Position numbers and translations under genes: made by a program. The notes beneath the pieces are model-generated. The model was not told the DNA's origin. It did no database searches and saw only the letters and a program-made list of their open reading frames with translations. Positions 1 through 7,422 of a stretch of DNA of 64,000 bases are shown one piece after another. The stretch's first letter is position 1, and the number at the start of each line of letters is the position of its first letter. Origin of the DNA: Streptomyces mirabilis (GTDB taxonomy: Bacteria > Actinomycetota > Actinomycetes > Streptomycetales > Streptomycetaceae); assembly GCF_018310535.1 (NCBI RefSeq), contig NZ_CP074102.1:5084001-5148000 (forward strand). The letters run 5' to 3'.

Positions 1-610
1 CGTCGGCGAAGACGTAGACGTCGAGGGTGCCGAGCGGGCCGGGGCGGACGTCCGCCAGCTCCGTGCGGGACTCGGCGAGCTCCTCCAGGCAGGACACCGT
101 GCGCTCATGGTCGTTCACGACGGGTGACTGGACCGGGACGAAGTCCGGGTGCGAGGGGTGACGGCGGCGGGCCGCGGCCAGTTCGGGCGAGTCACCCGCG
201 TACTCCTCGGCGTCCAGGCCCGCCTCGGTGACCGGCTCCAGGGGCTCCAGGCTCACGAAGTCCGACTCGCGGGGCATGAACAGTTCGCTGTCGGGCAGAC
301 CGAGCAGCGAGGGCGCGTCCGAGGCGTCACGCGCCTCCTGGGCGGCCCAGAACGCCCGTGCCTCGGCGAGCTCCCGCTCCCGTTCCTCGGCGAGTGCCTC
401 GGCGACGGCAGCGCGTATCTCGTCCGTGTCCGCGGCCGAGCGCGCCGCCGGTACGAGGCCGTGCGTGACGGTCGTGGCGCGGCTCTCGGCCAGCTCGTTG
501 TGCAGGGCCGCGATCTGCCGGCGCAGACCCTGCAGGGTGCGCAGAACGGCGACGCCCACGGCCGCGGTCGCGGCGGTGGTGAGCAGCAAAGCAATCGGCA
601 TGGCGCTCAC
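1..610 (-). CDS. Membrane-anchored coiled-coil protein, partial (runs off left edge)
   Basis: Only the N-terminal 203 residues are visible; the gene continues past base 1. The GTG at 610 is preferred because GGGAG sits 8 nt before it; an in-frame ATG lies three codons later. Residues 5-23 form one hydrophobic segment (IALLLTTAATAAVGVAVL). A Glu/Arg/Ala-rich stretch follows, about residues 27-100 (for example AEERERELAEARAF), which looks like a coiled coil, and then a Pro/acidic region. This suggests a membrane-tethered protein whose soluble part is a coiled coil. I recognise no enzyme motif or family and assign no function. It is the only reading frame here with normal Streptomyces codon use. 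Confidence 0.7.
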   Translation of the reverse strand, partial: MSAMPIALLLTTAATAAVGVAVLRTLQGLRRQIAALHNELAESRATTVTHGLVPAARSAADTDEIRAAVAEALAEERERELAEARAFWAAQEARDASDAPSLLGLPDSELFMPRESDFVSLEPLEPVTEAGLDAEEYAGDSPELAAARRRHPSHPDFVPVQSPVVNDHERTVSCLEELAESRTELADVRPGPLGTLDVYVFAD

Positions 611-805
611 TGACGTACTCCCGGTTCAAAGTCGACCCCCCGACTTCCTACATCAGCTTGAAGGGCGGACCATCCTGCTGTCAGTGCGTAACGTCACGAA
701 TAGGACAGGACTTTGGCCCTCAGGTTTAGTCGCGCAGCGGCTCTGACCTGCATAAATTCCTCTCCGAGGGGAGATAGGTCACATCTTGGGGGGGATTGGA
801 TCACA

Positions 806-848
806 AATCGGCCCAGAGTCCCGGTGGTTACCGGGCTCCGGGCCGATT
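806..848 (-). terminator. Stem-loop downstream of the thiolase gene
   Basis: AATCGGCCC (806-814) pairs with GGGCCGATT (840-848), with an inner stem CCCGGT/ACCGGG around a GGTT loop. It lies just past the stop codon of the leftward thiolase gene and has no T-run, so it is a plausible factor-assisted terminator or 3' end stabiliser. Confidence 0.5.
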
Positions 849-886
849 CGGTCACGCTGGGCTCAGTGGTGGTTACCCGTACGGAA

Positions 887-2107
887 CTAGCTGAGGCGCT
901 CGATGACCATCGCCATGCCCTGGCCGCCGCCGACGCACATCGTCTCCAGGCCGAACTGCTTGTCGTGGAACTGGAGGGAGTTGATGAGCGTGCCGGTGAT
1001 GCGGGCGCCGGTCATGCCGAAGGGGTGGCCGACGGCGATGGCGCCGCCGTTCACGTTCAGCTTCTCCAGCGGGATGTTCAGGTCGCGGTAGGAGGGGATC
1101 ACCTGGGCGGCGAAGGCCTCGTTGATCTCGAAGAGGTCGATGTCGTCGACGGTCAGGCCGGCGCGCTGGAGGGCCTGCTTGCTGGCCTCCACCGGGCCGA
1201 GGCCCATGATCTCGGGGGAGAGGCCGGTGACGCCGGTCGACACGATGCGGGCGAGCGGGGTGAGGCCGAGCTCGCGGGCCTTCGTGTCGGACATGATCAC
1301 GAGGGCGGCGGCGCCGTCGTTGAGGGGGCAGCAGTTGGCGGCCGTGACCATGCCGTCGGGGCGGAAGACGGGCTTGAGGCCCTGCACGCCCTCCAGCGTC
1401 ACGCCCGCGCGCGGGCCGTCGTCCTTGCTGACGACCGTGCCGTCGGGGGTGGTGACCGGGGTGATCTCGCGCTCCCAGAAGCCGTTCTTGATGGCTTCCT
1501 CGGCAAGGTTCTGGGAGTGGACGCCGAACTCGTCCATGTCCTGGCGGGTGACGCCCTTGATGCGGGCGAGGTTCTCGGCGGTCTGGCCCATCGCGATGTA
1601 GGCGTCCGGGACGAGGCCGTCCTCGCGCGGGTCGTGCCAGGTCGAGCCCTCGGACTGGGCCACGGCCTCGGTGCGGGCCTCGGCCTCCGCGAAGAAGGGG
1701 TTGCGCGTGTCGGGGAGGGAGTCGGAGTTGCCCTTGGTGAAGCGGGAGACCAGCTCGACGCCGGCCGAGATGAAGACGTCGCCCTCGCCGGCCTTGATGG
1801 CGTGCAGGGCCATGCGGCTCGTCTGGAGGGACGAGGAACAGTAACGGGTGATGGTGCAGCCCGGGAGGTGGTCCATGCCCATCTGCACGGCGACGATGCG
1901 GCCGAGGTTGTTGCCCTGCTCGCCGCCGGGGAGGCCGCAGCCGAGCATCAGGTCGTCGATGTCCTTGGGGTCCAGCTCGGGGACCTTGGCGAGGGCGGCC
2001 TGAATGATCGTGGCGGTGAGGTCGTCCGGGCGGAGGTCCTTGAGGGAGCCCTTGAAAGCGCGGCCGATGGGGGAACGGGCGGTCGAGACGATCACGGCTT
2101 CGGGCAT
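887..2107 (-). CDS. Acetyl-CoA C-acetyltransferase (thiolase)
   Basis: A 406-residue thiolase. Thiolases either condense two acetyl-CoA to acetoacetyl-CoA or cleave 3-ketoacyl-CoA. The catalytic set is visible: nucleophile Cys90 in RYCSSSLQTSR, His361 in VGHPFG, and Cys391 in CVGGGQG. Length and both domains match the family. The ATG at 2107 is chosen over upstream in-frame codons because GGAG lies 5 nt before it and the conserved N-terminus (EAVIVSTARSPIGR) begins there. It is transcribed leftward and apparently alone; the next gene in that direction is unrelated. Sequence cannot separate a biosynthetic from a degradative role, although the SSS after Cys90 is common in the FadA-like branch. 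Confidence 0.93.
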   Translation of the reverse strand: MPEAVIVSTARSPIGRAFKGSLKDLRPDDLTATIIQAALAKVPELDPKDIDDLMLGCGLPGGEQGNNLGRIVAVQMGMDHLPGCTITRYCSSSLQTSRMALHAIKAGEGDVFISAGVELVSRFTKGNSDSLPDTRNPFFAEAEARTEAVAQSEGSTWHDPREDGLVPDAYIAMGQTAENLARIKGVTRQDMDEFGVHSQNLAEEAIKNGFWEREITPVTTPDGTVVSKDDGPRAGVTLEGVQGLKPVFRPDGMVTAANCCPLNDGAAALVIMSDTKARELGLTPLARIVSTGVTGLSPEIMGLGPVEASKQALQRAGLTVDDIDLFEINEAFAAQVIPSYRDLNIPLEKLNVNGGAIAVGHPFGMTGARITGTLINSLQFHDKQFGLETMCVGGGQGMAMVIERLS

Positions 2108-2455
2108 CACGGCTCCATGGGCGCTATGGGGTGGACGGGCAGGGCTGCTTGGGAAGTTACCCGCCCGTACCGCCCGGGTCACCGCTCCGGCGGTGTGACT
2201 AGGACCGCATTTCTAAGCGCTTGCTTTCCTCGCCTCGGTCGCTGGAGGCATTCGGGGGCGCGGGGATCCGGGGTGCAGCCCCGGCCCAGGGGCGCGGGGA
2301 ACCGCGCGCGCCGAGCCCCCACCGGCCGGCAGCCGAAGAGAGTCGGGCGGGCGGGGAATCGGGCCGACGCCCCGCCCTGAGGGGCGCGGGGAACCGCGCC
2401 ACCAGCCCCCGCGGGCCCGCGGCGGCAGGACACACCCTCGGCGGCGCCCGGTGTC
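2108..2455. repeat. Intergenic gap with two copies of a dispersed GC-rich hairpin repeat
   Basis: This 348 bp gap between two leftward genes contains no credible gene. It holds a hairpin CCGGGG-TGCAG-CCCCGG (2268-2284), directly followed by repeat copy A (2287-2327, GGGGCGCGGGGAACCGCGCG and then an AGCCCCCACCGGCC tail) and by copy B (2379-2417). Related copies occur at 9672-9714 and 38269-38315. Each core can fold as a GGCGCG/CGCGCC stem closing a short GGGAAC-containing loop. Confidence 0.7.
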
Positions 2456-3481
2456 TCACGCGGACGGCGTCGGCGCGGGCGCCGGGTCCGTGGCGGGGAC
2501 GCGCCGGCGCCGACGGCGCTTGAGGAGGGCCCACGGGCCCCGTGGCCCCGTGGGCATGGCGGCCGTGACCTCCGTGCCCGGCTCGGACGCCGCCTCCGCC
2601 GCGGCCCGCGCGACCGGCAGGAAGCCCTCGCGACGGGAGACGTCCGGGCGTTCCTCCTCGGCCGGCCAGAGGCCCAGCGCCGCGCAGACGGTGGGCAGGA
2701 CGGCCATCGCCGCCGTCGCGTACCCCTCCGCCGAGGGGTGGTAGTTGTCGGGGCCGAACAGCTCGCGCGGATTCGCCTCGAACTCGGGGCCCAGCAGGTC
2801 GCCCAGCGAGACGGTACGGCCGCCCTGCTCGACCGCGCCGATCGTCTGCGCGGCGGCGAGCTGGCGCGAGGCGCGGCGGGCCAGCCAGCGCAGCGGCTGC
2901 TGGACCTGCTCGACCGTGCCCAGGTCGGGGCAGGTCCCGACGACGACCTCCGCCCCCGCCGTACGCAGCCGTCGCACCGCGGCCGACAGATGGCGGACCG
3001 ACCGCGTCGGCGGCATCCGGTGGGTGACATCGTTGGCGCCGATCATGATCACACAGACGTCCGGCACCCGCGAGGTGTCCGCGAGGGCGACCGCGACCTG
3101 CCGGTCGAGGTCGTCGGACTGGGCGCCGGGCAGCGCGACGTTGCGCATCTCCACGGGGCGTTCGGCGACCGCGGCGAGCCCGGACGCCAGCAGCGCGCCG
3201 GGCGTCTGGCGGGCCCGGTGCACGCCCTGCCCGGCCGCCGTCGAGTCACCCAGCATGGTCAGCCGCAGCGGCGGCCCGTCCTGCACGGCGTACGCGTACC
3301 CGTAGAGACCGTCGGCGCGGGGCGCGTGCGCGTGCCCGTTGCCCACATGGCGCTTCGCCAGCTGGACCTCGGCCAGCACCACCCCGACCGCCGCGGCACC
3401 GACCAGCCCGATCCCGCCGCCGCCGTACGCCGCGCCCGCCGCGATCCGCCGTGCCACCCTCGCCCTCGACAAGCTCGACAT
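2456..3481 (-). CDS. SGNH/GDSL hydrolase with N-terminal membrane anchor
   Basis: A 341-residue member of the SGNH hydrolase family (esterase/lipase/acetylhydrolase). The four family blocks are in order: block I MLGDST with nucleophile Ser80, block II LPGA with Gly119, block III IGAND with Asn150, and block V DNYHPS with Asp246 and His248. Residues 12-36 are hydrophobic, so the enzyme is probably membrane-anchored and faces outward. The C-terminus is basic and Pro-rich. The ATG at 3481 is used because the longer in-frame extension has atypical composition; GAGGAGG lies 12 nt upstream, a rather long spacing. It diverges from the cystathionine beta-synthase gene across 143 bp. The substrate cannot be inferred; a cell-wall or lipid ester is only a guess. 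Confidence 0.85.
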   Translation of the reverse strand: MSSLSRARVARRIAAGAAYGGGGIGLVGAAAVGVVLAEVQLAKRHVGNGHAHAPRADGLYGYAYAVQDGPPLRLTMLGDSTAAGQGVHRARQTPGALLASGLAAVAERPVEMRNVALPGAQSDDLDRQVAVALADTSRVPDVCVIMIGANDVTHRMPPTRSVRHLSAAVRRLRTAGAEVVVGTCPDLGTVEQVQQPLRWLARRASRQLAAAQTIGAVEQGGRTVSLGDLLGPEFEANPRELFGPDNYHPSAEGYATAAMAVLPTVCAALGLWPAEEERPDVSRREGFLPVARAAAEAASEPGTEVTAAMPTGPRGPWALLKRRRRRRVPATDPAPAPTPSA

Positions 3482-3624
3482 ACGTCGCCGCCACCTCCTC
3501 GTAGCCGTACAACCACTGCTTGCCCCGTGGAGCAGGTCGGCCAATCTCAACGGCGAGTGAACCGTCACCCAGGGCCTTAGGCTGACGGGACCATTCCTGT
3601 TAAAACGCAGCTCCGGAGACAACG

Positions 3625-5019
3625 GTGCAATTCCACGACTCGATGATCAGTCTCGTCGGCAACACCCCGCTGGTGAGGCTCAACAACGTGACCGGGGGCA
3701 TCCAGGCGACCGTCCTGGCGAAGGTCGAGTACTTCAACCCCGGCGGGTCCGTGAAGGACCGCATCGCCCTGCGCATGATCGAGGCCGCGGAGGAGAGCGG
3801 GGCCCTCAAGCCCGGCGGCACGATCGTCGAGCCGACCAGCGGAAACACCGGTGTCGGGCTGGCCATCGTGGCCCAGCAGAAGGGCTACAAGTGCATCTTC
3901 GTCTGCCCCGACAAGGTGAGCACCGACAAGATCAACGTGCTGCGCGCGTACGGCGCCGAGGTCGTCGTCTGCCCCACGGCCGTCGACCCGGAGCACCCGG
4001 ACTCGTACTACAACGTCTCCGACCGGCTGGTCCGTGAGACGCCCGGCGCCTGGAAGCCCGACCAGTACTCCAACCCGAACAACCCCCTCTCGCACTATCA
4101 CTCCACCGGCCCCGAGCTGTGGGAGCAGACGGAGGGGAGGATCACCCATTTCGTGGCGGGCGTCGGCACCGGCGGCACGATCTCCGGGACCGGGCGCTAT
4201 CTGAAGGACGCGAGCGACGGCAAGGTCAAGGTCGTCGGCGCCGACCCGGAGGGCTCCGTGTACTCCGGCGGGTCCGGGCGGCCGTACCTCGTCGAGGGCG
4301 TCGGTGAGGACTTCTGGCCGACGGCCTACGACCGGACGGTCGCGGACGAGATCGTGGCCGTGTCCGACAAGGACTCCTTCCAGATGACGCGACGGCTCGC
4401 GAAGGAGGAGGGGCTGCTCGTCGGCGGCTCCTGCGGGATGGCCGTGGTCGCCGCGCTGCGGGTGGCCGAGCGGCTCGGACCCGACGACGTCGTGGTCGTG
4501 CTGCTCCCCGACAGCGGGCGCGGTTACCTCAGCAAGATCTTCAACGACGAGTGGATGGCCGACTACGGGTTCCTGGAGGACTCCGGCCCGAGCGCGCGCG
4601 TCGCTGACGTCCTGAACGACAAGGCGGGCGGCACCATCCCCTCCCTCGTCCACATGCACCCGGACGAGACGGTCGGCGAGGCCATCGAGGTGCTGCGCGA
4701 GTACGGCGTCTCGCAGATGCCGATCGTCAAGCCGGGCGCCGGTCACCCGGACGTGATGGCCGCCGAGGTCGTCGGGTCGGTCGTCGAACGGGAGCTGCTC
4801 GACGCTCTGTTCACCCAGCGCGCCTCGTTGCAGGACCCGCTGGAGAAGCACATGTCGGCGCCGCTGCCGCAGGTCGGCTCCGGCGAACCGGTCGGCGACC
4901 TGATGTCCGTGCTCGGCAGCGCCGACGCGGCGATCGTGCTCGTCGAGGGCAAGCCCACCGGTGTCGTCAGCCGCCAGGACCTGCTGTCCTTCCTCGCCAA
5001 GGGCGGCGCCAAGCAGTAG
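3625..5019 (+). CDS. cbs: Cystathionine beta-synthase (PLP enzyme with CBS-domain pair)
   Basis: A 464-residue fold-type II PLP enzyme that joins serine (or an activated serine) to homocysteine in reverse transsulfuration. Visible features are the PLP lysine Lys44 in GGSVKDR, the substrate loop EPTSGNTG at 69-76, the phosphate-binding GTGGTISG, and a C-terminal pair of CBS domains at about 335-460 (HMHPDETVGEAIEVLREYG and the final VVSRQDLLSFLAKG). The CBS tail distinguishes it from plain cysteine synthases. GTG at 3625 follows GGAG by 6 nt. It is a single gene; a series of strong hairpins lies downstream. The cysteine dioxygenase 2 kb away is metabolically related, but nothing links their regulation. 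Confidence 0.93.
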   Translation: MQFHDSMISLVGNTPLVRLNNVTGGIQATVLAKVEYFNPGGSVKDRIALRMIEAAEESGALKPGGTIVEPTSGNTGVGLAIVAQQKGYKCIFVCPDKVSTDKINVLRAYGAEVVVCPTAVDPEHPDSYYNVSDRLVRETPGAWKPDQYSNPNNPLSHYHSTGPELWEQTEGRITHFVAGVGTGGTISGTGRYLKDASDGKVKVVGADPEGSVYSGGSGRPYLVEGVGEDFWPTAYDRTVADEIVAVSDKDSFQMTRRLAKEEGLLVGGSCGMAVVAALRVAERLGPDDVVVVLLPDSGRGYLSKIFNDEWMADYGFLEDSGPSARVADVLNDKAGGTIPSLVHMHPDETVGEAIEVLREYGVSQMPIVKPGAGHPDVMAAEVVGSVVERELLDALFTQRASLQDPLEKHMSAPLPQVGSGEPVGDLMSVLGSADAAIVLVEGKPTGVVSRQDLLSFLAKGGAKQ

Positions 5020-5088
5020 GAGCCGATGGGCGCCCCGCGGGCAAGAAGGTGCCGGTCGGGGCGATTTCCGCAGGTGGCAGGAGGATAT

Positions 5089-5147
5089 TTCCCGAAGTTC
5101 CCCTCCTGAGGGGGATCTTCCTGCCTTTCGGCAGGGAACTTCGCGGA
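5089..5147 (+). other. Branched inverted-repeat structure downstream of cbs
   Basis: CGAAGTTCCC (5093-5102) pairs with GGGAACTTCG (5134-5143). The interval encloses two further hairpins, CCCCT-CCTG-AGGGG and CCTGC-CTTTCG-GCAGG, giving a three-way junction. CAGGAGG just upstream (about 5078-5084) could instead pair with CCTCCTG (5102-5108), so two mutually exclusive folds exist. It may be a terminator or 3' UTR element of cbs. Confidence 0.45.
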
Positions 5148-5341
5148 AGTGGTACGAGCGCGTCACGTCCGCGCAGCACCCGCTTAACACGGGTCCGGCA
5201 CATTAGTGGGTGTCGGCAGGGCGGGAGCGGCTCCCCGCCTCGGCCGACGCCAAAACGGCGCCAAGGACCTCCGGAGCGGCTCCCGGACCTCCATGGACGC
5301 CACGGACGCGCAAGCCCGGCCCTGACCCGGCACGCGTCCCT

Positions 5342-5396
5342 CGCGGGGACCGCCGTCGTCCCGCCCCCCGGTAACGGGGGTGCGGCGGTCCCCGCG
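5342..5396. terminator. Long hairpin, first of a tandem pair
   Basis: The arms CGCGGGGACCGCCG (5342-5355) and CGGCGGTCCCCGCG (5383-5396) pair perfectly over 14 bp and enclose a second small hairpin, CCCCCG-GTAA-CGGGGG. It lies between the convergent cbs and membrane-protein genes, so it can act on either strand. Confidence 0.65.
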
Positions 5397-5399
5397 CAA

Positions 5400-5450
5400 C
5401 ACGTGGAGAGGGCCCGGCACCTGTGACAGGTGCCGGGCCCTCTCCACGTG
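5400..5450. terminator. 51 bp near-perfect palindrome between convergent genes
   Basis: Two perfect 25 bp arms (5400-5424 and 5426-5450) flank a single G at 5425; the centre reads CACCTGTGACAGGTG and the outer ends are CACGTGGAGAG/CTCTCCACGTG. It sits 57 bp beyond the stop of the leftward gene and is the best candidate for a bidirectional terminator here. The 488 bp gap 5020-5507 otherwise holds only the structures listed and no credible gene. Confidence 0.7.
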
Positions 5451-5507
5451 CACGACGATGTACCGCGCTCCAGGCCCCGCGTCTGCGGCATGATCCACCG
5501 GGCAGGC

Positions 5508-5945
5508 CTAGTCCTCCCAGTCGGAGCCCGACTTGCCCCTGCGGCGGCCGAAGAAGTTCGGGGTGACGCGCGCGGCCTGGACCACGTTGACGCCCACGAT
5601 GCCGGCCCAGGCGACCAACAGGCCGGACAGATGCGCCACGCCGCCGCCGATCGCGGACAGAGGGACCGCCAGGACCAGTGACACGATCCCGAAGCCGAAG
5701 CGCTCCCCCCACGAATCCGACGTCCCCTCCGGGGAGCGCGTACCGCGGGCCACCACCATCTGCTGCTCGGCCAGCTGCCGCCGTACCCGGCGGTCCACCG
5801 CGCCGTCGAGGCGCTGTTCGACCTTCTCCAGGAACGAGTCGACGAGCGCGGACTCGTATTCCTCACCCAACTCCCTGCGTGCGTGCAGGGTGGCGTCGAG
5901 TTCCTTCTTCAGTTCGGCGTCGCCGCCCGCTTCCCTACCGGTCAT
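5508..5945 (-). CDS. Small membrane protein with two transmembrane segments
   Basis: A 145-residue protein. Residues 8-62 are charged and probably helical (ELKKELDATLHARRELGEEY; LEKVEQRLDGAVDRRVRRQL). Two hydrophobic segments follow at about 84-104 and 106-124, and the C-terminus is basic/acidic (RRRGKSGSDWED). I recognise no family. The ATG at 5945 is preferred over a 50-codon upstream extension of poor composition; TAACCT lies 7 nt before it with no Shine-Dalgarno, the arrangement of a leaderless transcript. It converges with cbs across the tandem hairpins and lies downstream of the carbonic anhydrase gene in the same direction, separated by 167 bp with GC hairpins. Confidence 0.75.
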   Translation of the reverse strand: MTGREAGGDAELKKELDATLHARRELGEEYESALVDSFLEKVEQRLDGAVDRRVRRQLAEQQMVVARGTRSPEGTSDSWGERFGFGIVSLVLAVPLSAIGGGVAHLSGLLVAWAGIVGVNVVQAARVTPNFFGRRRGKSGSDWED

Positions 5946-5952
5946 GCTGTCC

Positions 5953-5958
5953 AGGTTA
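5953..5958 (-). promoter_or_regulatory. -10 box placed for a leaderless transcript (TAACCT)
   Basis: TAACCT on the minus strand ends 7 nt before the ATG at 5945, which has no Shine-Dalgarno. A start site at or next to the ATG is expected. I see no convincing -35 box. Confidence 0.5.
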
Positions 5959-6112
5959 GGGAGCGACGGCCCCCGTGGCACTGGGGATAGCCCCCCTGTC
6001 GGGGCTGGGCTGCACCCCCGGGGGCGCAGCCGGGGCCAGTACCCCGAGCGCGCCGGTCGTGTCGACCGCCGTGAGACCCGACATCCGCCGGACACGCTCT
6101 ACCGGACACCCT

Positions 6113-6778
6113 CTAGGGGAGGAGGGTGACCAGGCTGGAGTCGAGGTCGAACCGCGCGGCGGCCACATGCGCCGGGGTGAAGGCCGGGTCGGCCCGGATC
6201 GCGTCCCGGACCCAGGCCGCGTGCGCCCGCACGGTGTGGTCGGCCCAGTCCCCGGGCGCCGCCCGGGTACGGAGCGCCGCGGGCGTGATCTCGTCCACCA
6301 GAAGGCCGAGATGACCGGGCACGGGCGCGCCGGTACGGAGGTGTTCGAGCGTCGCCGCGACGGCCCCGCAGCGCTCGTGCCCCAGCACCAGCACAAGGGG
6401 AACGCCCAGCTCCTCCACCCCGTACTGGACGGACGCGAGGACCGCCTCGTCGAGCACCTGCCCGGCGGTCCTTATGCAGAGCAGGTCCCCGATCCCCTGG
6501 TCGAAGACCAGCTCGGGCGGGACGCGGGAGTCGATGCAGCCGACGACGACCGCGAACGGATGCTGCCCGGCGGCGAGGACATGCCGCCGGGCGCGCTCCT
6601 CGTGCGGATGACGGGGACGTCCGGCGGCGTACCGCCTGTTGCCCGCGAGGAGTTCGTCGAGCGCCGCGCGGGCGGTCGCAGGCCGGGAGCGGGGTGAGGC
6701 GACGGCCGGAGCCGACGCGGTGGTGGTGAGTACGGAGGCGGTGGTCGCCGCCAGAAAGGCCCTGCGGTTCGAGGGCAT
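6113..6778 (-). CDS. Exported beta-carbonic anhydrase
   Basis: A 221-residue beta-class carbonic anhydrase, which interconverts CO2 and bicarbonate. The zinc site is visible as Cys81 in GCIDSR (with the Asp83/Arg85 dyad) and His134/Cys137 in GHERCG. The N-terminus carries a twin-arginine-like signal, SNRRAFLA followed by a hydrophobic run and ASAPAVAS, so export (probably Tat) is likely; most beta-class enzymes are cytoplasmic. The ATG at 6778 has GGGAG 6 nt upstream. It is transcribed leftward after the cysteine dioxygenase gene, across a 131 bp gap with its own promoter-like sequence. Family assignment is secure; export is inferred from the N-terminus. Confidence 0.9.
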   Translation of the reverse strand: MPSNRRAFLAATTASVLTTTASAPAVASPRSRPATARAALDELLAGNRRYAAGRPRHPHEERARRHVLAAGQHPFAVVVGCIDSRVPPELVFDQGIGDLLCIRTAGQVLDEAVLASVQYGVEELGVPLVLVLGHERCGAVAATLEHLRTGAPVPGHLGLLVDEITPAALRTRAAPGDWADHTVRAHAAWVRDAIRADPAFTPAHVAAARFDLDSSLVTLLP

Positions 6779-6830
6779 GACGCTCCCTCAGGAGTTGTGC
6801 TTGTAGCGCTCGATCACCGTACGCACACGT

Positions 6831-6847
6831 ACACTCACCCTGAGTGT
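6831..6847. promoter_or_regulatory. 17 bp palindrome upstream of the carbonic anhydrase gene
   Basis: ACACTCA-CCC-TGAGTGT is a perfect 7 bp dyad with a 3 nt centre, 53 bp before the carbonic anhydrase start. It could be an operator; the cognate regulator is unknown. Confidence 0.35.
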
Positions 6848-6909
6848 CGATTTAATGATCCTTGATTGAATCGTCGTCAGATCATCGCTGCCGGGATACC
6901 GCCCCTTGA

Positions 6910-7422
6910 TCAGGCGGCGGAGCTGTCCGCGGGGAGGTCCAGGGGCCGCAGTTCGTCCGCGTACGAGACGGAGATCCGGCGCATCAGGCCGTCCTCGGTG
7001 ATGTCGTACTGGCCCAGGCGCCACAGCGGCGGCGAGTACGCGTGGATCGACACCGCGTCGTCGGTGGCACCGGTGAGACGGTGGATGTGCTCGGGACCGA
7101 AGCAGAAGGACTCGCCCGTGCCGACGGTGACGGACAGATGGCTGCCGCCGATGCGCGGATTGGACTCGGTCAGCGCGCCCTGCACGACGCCGACCGCGCC
7201 GGAGGAGATGTCGTGGTCGTGCCAGCCGGTGTCGTTGCGCCGGGTCCAGCACAGCAGCCAGACATCGACGTACTCGTCGCGGTACAGCGACGCGTAGTGC
7301 CGCTCCTCGTCGGAGAACGCGACCTGCTCGCGCCAGAGTTCGGGGCGGGTGGCGAGGTCGTCGACGAGGGCCTGGAGCTCGCGCTTGTCGAGCGTGCGGT
7401 CCGGCAGGGCCTCGTACGTCAT
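6910..7422 (-). CDS. Cysteine dioxygenase family cupin
   Basis: A 170-residue single-cupin protein of the cysteine dioxygenase type, which oxidises cysteine to cysteine sulfinate with non-haem iron. Iron ligands are visible as His68 and His70 in GWHDHD and a third histidine in EHIHRL (112 or 114). Its start overlaps the stop of the upstream amidohydrolase gene as ATGA, so translation is coupled; AAGGGAG also lies 8 nt before the ATG. Both genes probably answer to the divergent LacI-family regulator. Bacterial members also include 3-mercaptopropionate dioxygenases, which I cannot exclude. The pairing with an amidohydrolase suggests a catabolic operon whose substrate is unknown. Confidence 0.82.
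   Translation of the reverse strand: MTYEALPDRTLDKRELQALVDDLATRPELWREQVAFSDEERHYASLYRDEYVDVWLLCWTRRNDTGWHDHDISSGAVGVVQGALTESNPRIGGSHLSVTVGTGESFCFGPEHIHRLTGATDDAVSIHAYSPPLWRLGQYDITEDGLMRRISVSYADELRPLDLPADSSAA

Noticed and set aside
713..2380. Long open frame of 555 codons on the plus strand opposite the thiolase gene.
   Set aside because: It mirrors the thiolase codons, has the His/Gly/Ala/Arg bias of antisense GC-rich shadows, and has no ribosome-binding site or family motif.
3482..3624. A riboswitch (for example SAM-type) before the cystathionine beta-synthase gene.
   Set aside because: The 143 bp divergent gap is too short for a large aptamer plus promoters, and no conserved aptamer core was recognised.
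5049..5426. Plus-strand open frame of 125 codons in the cbs downstream gap.
   Set aside because: It runs through the hairpins, has poor codon bias and shows no recognisable motif.
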